Positions 42,701-43,825 of a stretch of 43,825 nt of DNA are shown here, piece by piece (position 1 is the first letter of the stretch; each line of letters starts with the position of its first letter). The stretch is from positions 1 through 43,825 of IMG/VR virus record IMGVR_UViG_3300021963_000233, one strand, 5' to 3'. The DNA is from a virus. Position numbers and translations under genes: made by a program. The notes below the pieces were generated by a model that worked only from the letters and a program-made list of their open reading frames with translations, had not been told where the DNA came from and did not search any database.

Positions 42701-43825
42701 AACAAGAATGAGGCTTTACTCTCCAAGAAGACAAATTAAAAATCAGCAAGATATTATGTCTACTAATTCATCTATTGCTGGAATAGGCTTTGGACTGAAT
42801 AATGATAATGAAGGATATTTCCTAGAAGTAGAGTCTGCTGGATCGGGCAAGAATGTTGTTGAAAAGAATGCCTGGAAATATAATTTAAGATTTTATAAAA
42901 TATCTTTAAAATCTCAGGACAATGGAAAGACTGAGTATGAACCAGAACTATTATTACGCGCAGGAGTGGCAGGGTTTACTGTATTTAATACCTCTATAGA
43001 AGTTATTAAAAGTGATGATGTTCCAACCGATCCCGTATTTGAATTAGATATCATAATAAATAAATATCAAAATGGAATGGAATATTCAATATTTTACGGT
43101 GGACAAAAAATAGGCTCATACACTGAACCAATTGGAAAAGCAGTTGGAGTAAATTCCAAAGATATATTCCTATTTGTAAGAAATGATTCGCAAGCCATTT
43201 ATGAGTATGTAATGGCTGCTGCTCGTCCATATAGTGGAGTTATCTCAAAGAATAATGAAAAAGATTGGCTAAAAAACTATAAATACTTCAACAATCAATT
43301 AGAAAAGGGAATTATACCTGTCAACAAAAACTTCCTATTTAAAGACTCTGACAAGGGGATACAGTTTTATTTTAACGATTTTGCTAGACTGGCTAGAGAA
43401 GTAAAGGAGTATAACGTTAGATTCTCTGCTCCAGCCTATGTTTCAGCACTTTTAGATATTTCAAAAATTAATCCTAAGTATTTTGTTAAAAATTATGAGT
43501 CAACATCTTTTGGGGCTAAACTTACATTAGTTAATAGTTCTGGCGGGGCTATAACTTTGGGAGATAGCAGTAACCTTCCTATTTATATTGTTGGTATATC
43601 TGCCGAAGAAATAAATACTGGTGCCGTCAACATGAAAGATTATTATGACATGACTCAGGATGATAAAAAGCGTGTGACAGAAAGAGAAAAAAATATATCA
43701 ATCTACGGGGCACAATCTTTTACACTAGATAGCCAATACATTCAGTCAATTTCTCATGCAAGAGATCTTATGAGATGGATTTCAAAACACTGCAATAGAC
43801 CAAGAATAAAACTAAGTATTGAAAC
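39735..43825 (+). CDS. Large minor tail / tip protein (3' partial)
   Basis: The frame runs without a stop from the ATG at 39735 to the end of the window, 1,363 full codons, so the gene continues beyond it. The ATG follows the preceding stop directly, with GGAGGT just upstream. Residues 1-450 are beta-rich (IRNLYKSTDRINSQHQVIAEWNMNKYI ... SCTYFSGAL-like strands), followed by SPRLEIDLSAYTESFNFASSIGDSTSFGLPVGSIVTGAGTVSLSNED, typical of tail-tip/hub proteins of actinophages. The region near 750-790 has PFEGIVLIDNEYIRYRGKLYYI, and near 1030-1170 a LamG-like stretch. The size and position suggest the tail-tip hub that contacts the receptor or peptidoglycan. No catalytic motif was identified. Confidence 0.75.
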   Translation, partial: MLDFSQIRNLYKSTDRINSQHQVIAEWNMNKYIPIKEYGVYRGFPGTNQPGFGVSNIYNTSSSVSDIFSGQNYLVYDDGSKQVDPSQEYFSDLASVFKPGRPDPGIILLQNFGNMTFSPSSNNIKVTSMTTSSARYYPGSKNRLYDYFNSAKLMDLIPVAAGEQNFNLYSQACYGISDAVSGKIAHANPFVVYETASGVPCNKITIKVQNHLSIPVKFYVDILTNSSSWSTVYSSSSTIDFSNGILNLYYNAGTWSKTVSRVDDINQLTAVNPTELQKINGIRFKVEQLSLVKSDAEPLVVTYSPGSLELIEISPRLEIDLSAYTESFNFASSIGDSTSFGLPVGSIVTGAGTVSLSNEDNQFLISSTLSSLKMLNQDVKFSFYQKVYTPSASQTLTVPMKVLYSNEWNVGEDYSVSINLEDGMKFLRETNAPDILFSSNAALSSIILILLDNIGVTGMEFKKSSDEISYDKEDTRIKNFFCKKEQTVAEVLEQIALATQCSMFYDAVGRLNVLTKEKLTENATIEDSSQIIILNPDRYKYVWYNNNWFFYGGNTDALPSETEWTYSDYYGFWVSEDHPVPAQSPGTDFWFLGDEDYSVADPEYSYINGYKANIASLSEQKISPLTDGEITYHTYGPRKSALVDSLQKEKSKVLEQLNIDEVPMASLAFSNYGYTSTILWSAGDNNESALGASNLVRDIPLQRLKTAFPGTYVAVDENDLIAQLYNTSANDDLDRRSLIVYLDTNEGLTLDPFEGIVLIDNEYIRYRGKLYYIASTSSNLSRYQIIFTKDDFNQLKSTMRKGDSLSFRGLVIDVKTQIVGKSDDKYQYKIIGDGRAALNSKPGTHFALAEDSDGIEDSNRFKLMLGGSLSESRGMPGNLKATTKFNFLDKVRYKSARKNLGTIPSESLQSYLGFLHLSGPTSPKEDTDILLSILDSNRNKNVAKRLQELNKQVDKDVPGESFDDYVFMQGERNIYGQRITLDFQPNAISTRMRLYSPRRQIKNQQDIMSTNSSIAGIGFGLNNDNEGYFLEVESAGSGKNVVEKNAWKYNLRFYKISLKSQDNGKTEYEPELLLRAGVAGFTVFNTSIEVIKSDDVPTDPVFELDIIINKYQNGMEYSIFYGGQKIGSYTEPIGKAVGVNSKDIFLFVRNDSQAIYEYVMAAARPYSGVISKNNEKDWLKNYKYFNNQLEKGIIPVNKNFLFKDSDKGIQFYFNDFARLAREVKEYNVRFSAPAYVSALLDISKINPKYFVKNYESTSFGAKLTLVNSSGGAITLGDSSNLPIYIVGISAEEINTGAVNMKDYYDMTQDDKKRVTEREKNISIYGAQSFTLDSQYIQSISHARDLMRWISKHCNRPRIKLSIE

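Noticed and set aside
1-43825. tRNA genes, CRISPR arrays, insertion sequences, integrase or attachment sites
   Set aside because: No cloverleaf, spaced direct repeats, transposase or recombinase motifs were seen; gaps between genes are all short and accounted for.

Overview
This window is a stretch of a tailed double-stranded DNA phage genome. It looks like a long-tailed siphovirus: it has an HK97-fold head, a major tail tube protein, a frameshifted pair of tail assembly chaperones and a 2,621-residue tape measure, and no contractile sheath was recognised. No integrase, repressor, terminase, tRNA or CRISPR was found. The DNA is clearly A+T-rich. Three things point to an actinobacterial host, plausibly a low-GC freshwater one. 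First, the membrane/coiled-coil protein beside the lysin, the small pre-portal protein and the multi-domain prohead protease all resemble actinophage families. Second, several genes lack a Shine-Dalgarno sequence but have a -10 box 6-9 nt before the ATG, which suggests leaderless mRNAs. Third, there is a B12-dependent ribonucleotide reductase. The host is an inference, not something read directly.

Layout: 1-1126 lysis (amidase endolysin cut by the window edge, then a membrane protein). 1119-1861 small tail-surface proteins. 1839-2051 is the only convincing minus-strand gene, a small Cys-containing protein. 2165-4099 class II ribonucleotide reductase. 4110-15520 tail fibre / receptor-binding module with LamG-like domains, fibre repeats and a striking Cys/Trp/Asn repeat protein. 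15520-20849 a tightly overlapping accessory cassette: two paralogous small proteins, a zinc-ribbon protein, three paralogues of one beta-rich family with dUTPase-like signatures, a GT60-type (Skp1 hydroxyproline GlcNAc-transferase-like) glycosyltransferase, a prolyl-4-hydroxylase-like dioxygenase and a DNA methyltransferase. 20909-21757 another LamG-like protein. 21776-29736 head and neck (small protein, portal, protease with a nested scaffold, capsid, connectors, tail terminator). 29804-43825 tail (tube, chaperones, tape measure with an M15 peptidase domain, two minor tail proteins, the last cut by the window edge).

How the parts work together: the right half is a conventional head-to-tail morphogenesis series. 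Strong hairpin terminators follow the capsid and the tube protein, and each is followed by a new TATAAT box, so these abundant proteins appear to sit in separately tuned transcripts. The most notable region is 14453-20849. A hydroxylase and a glycosyltransferase that, in eukaryotes, act in sequence on a proline (hydroxylation, then GlcNAc addition) lie in one cassette directly behind the tail fibre genes. A phage protein-modification pathway acting on virion or host proteins is the main hypothesis offered here.
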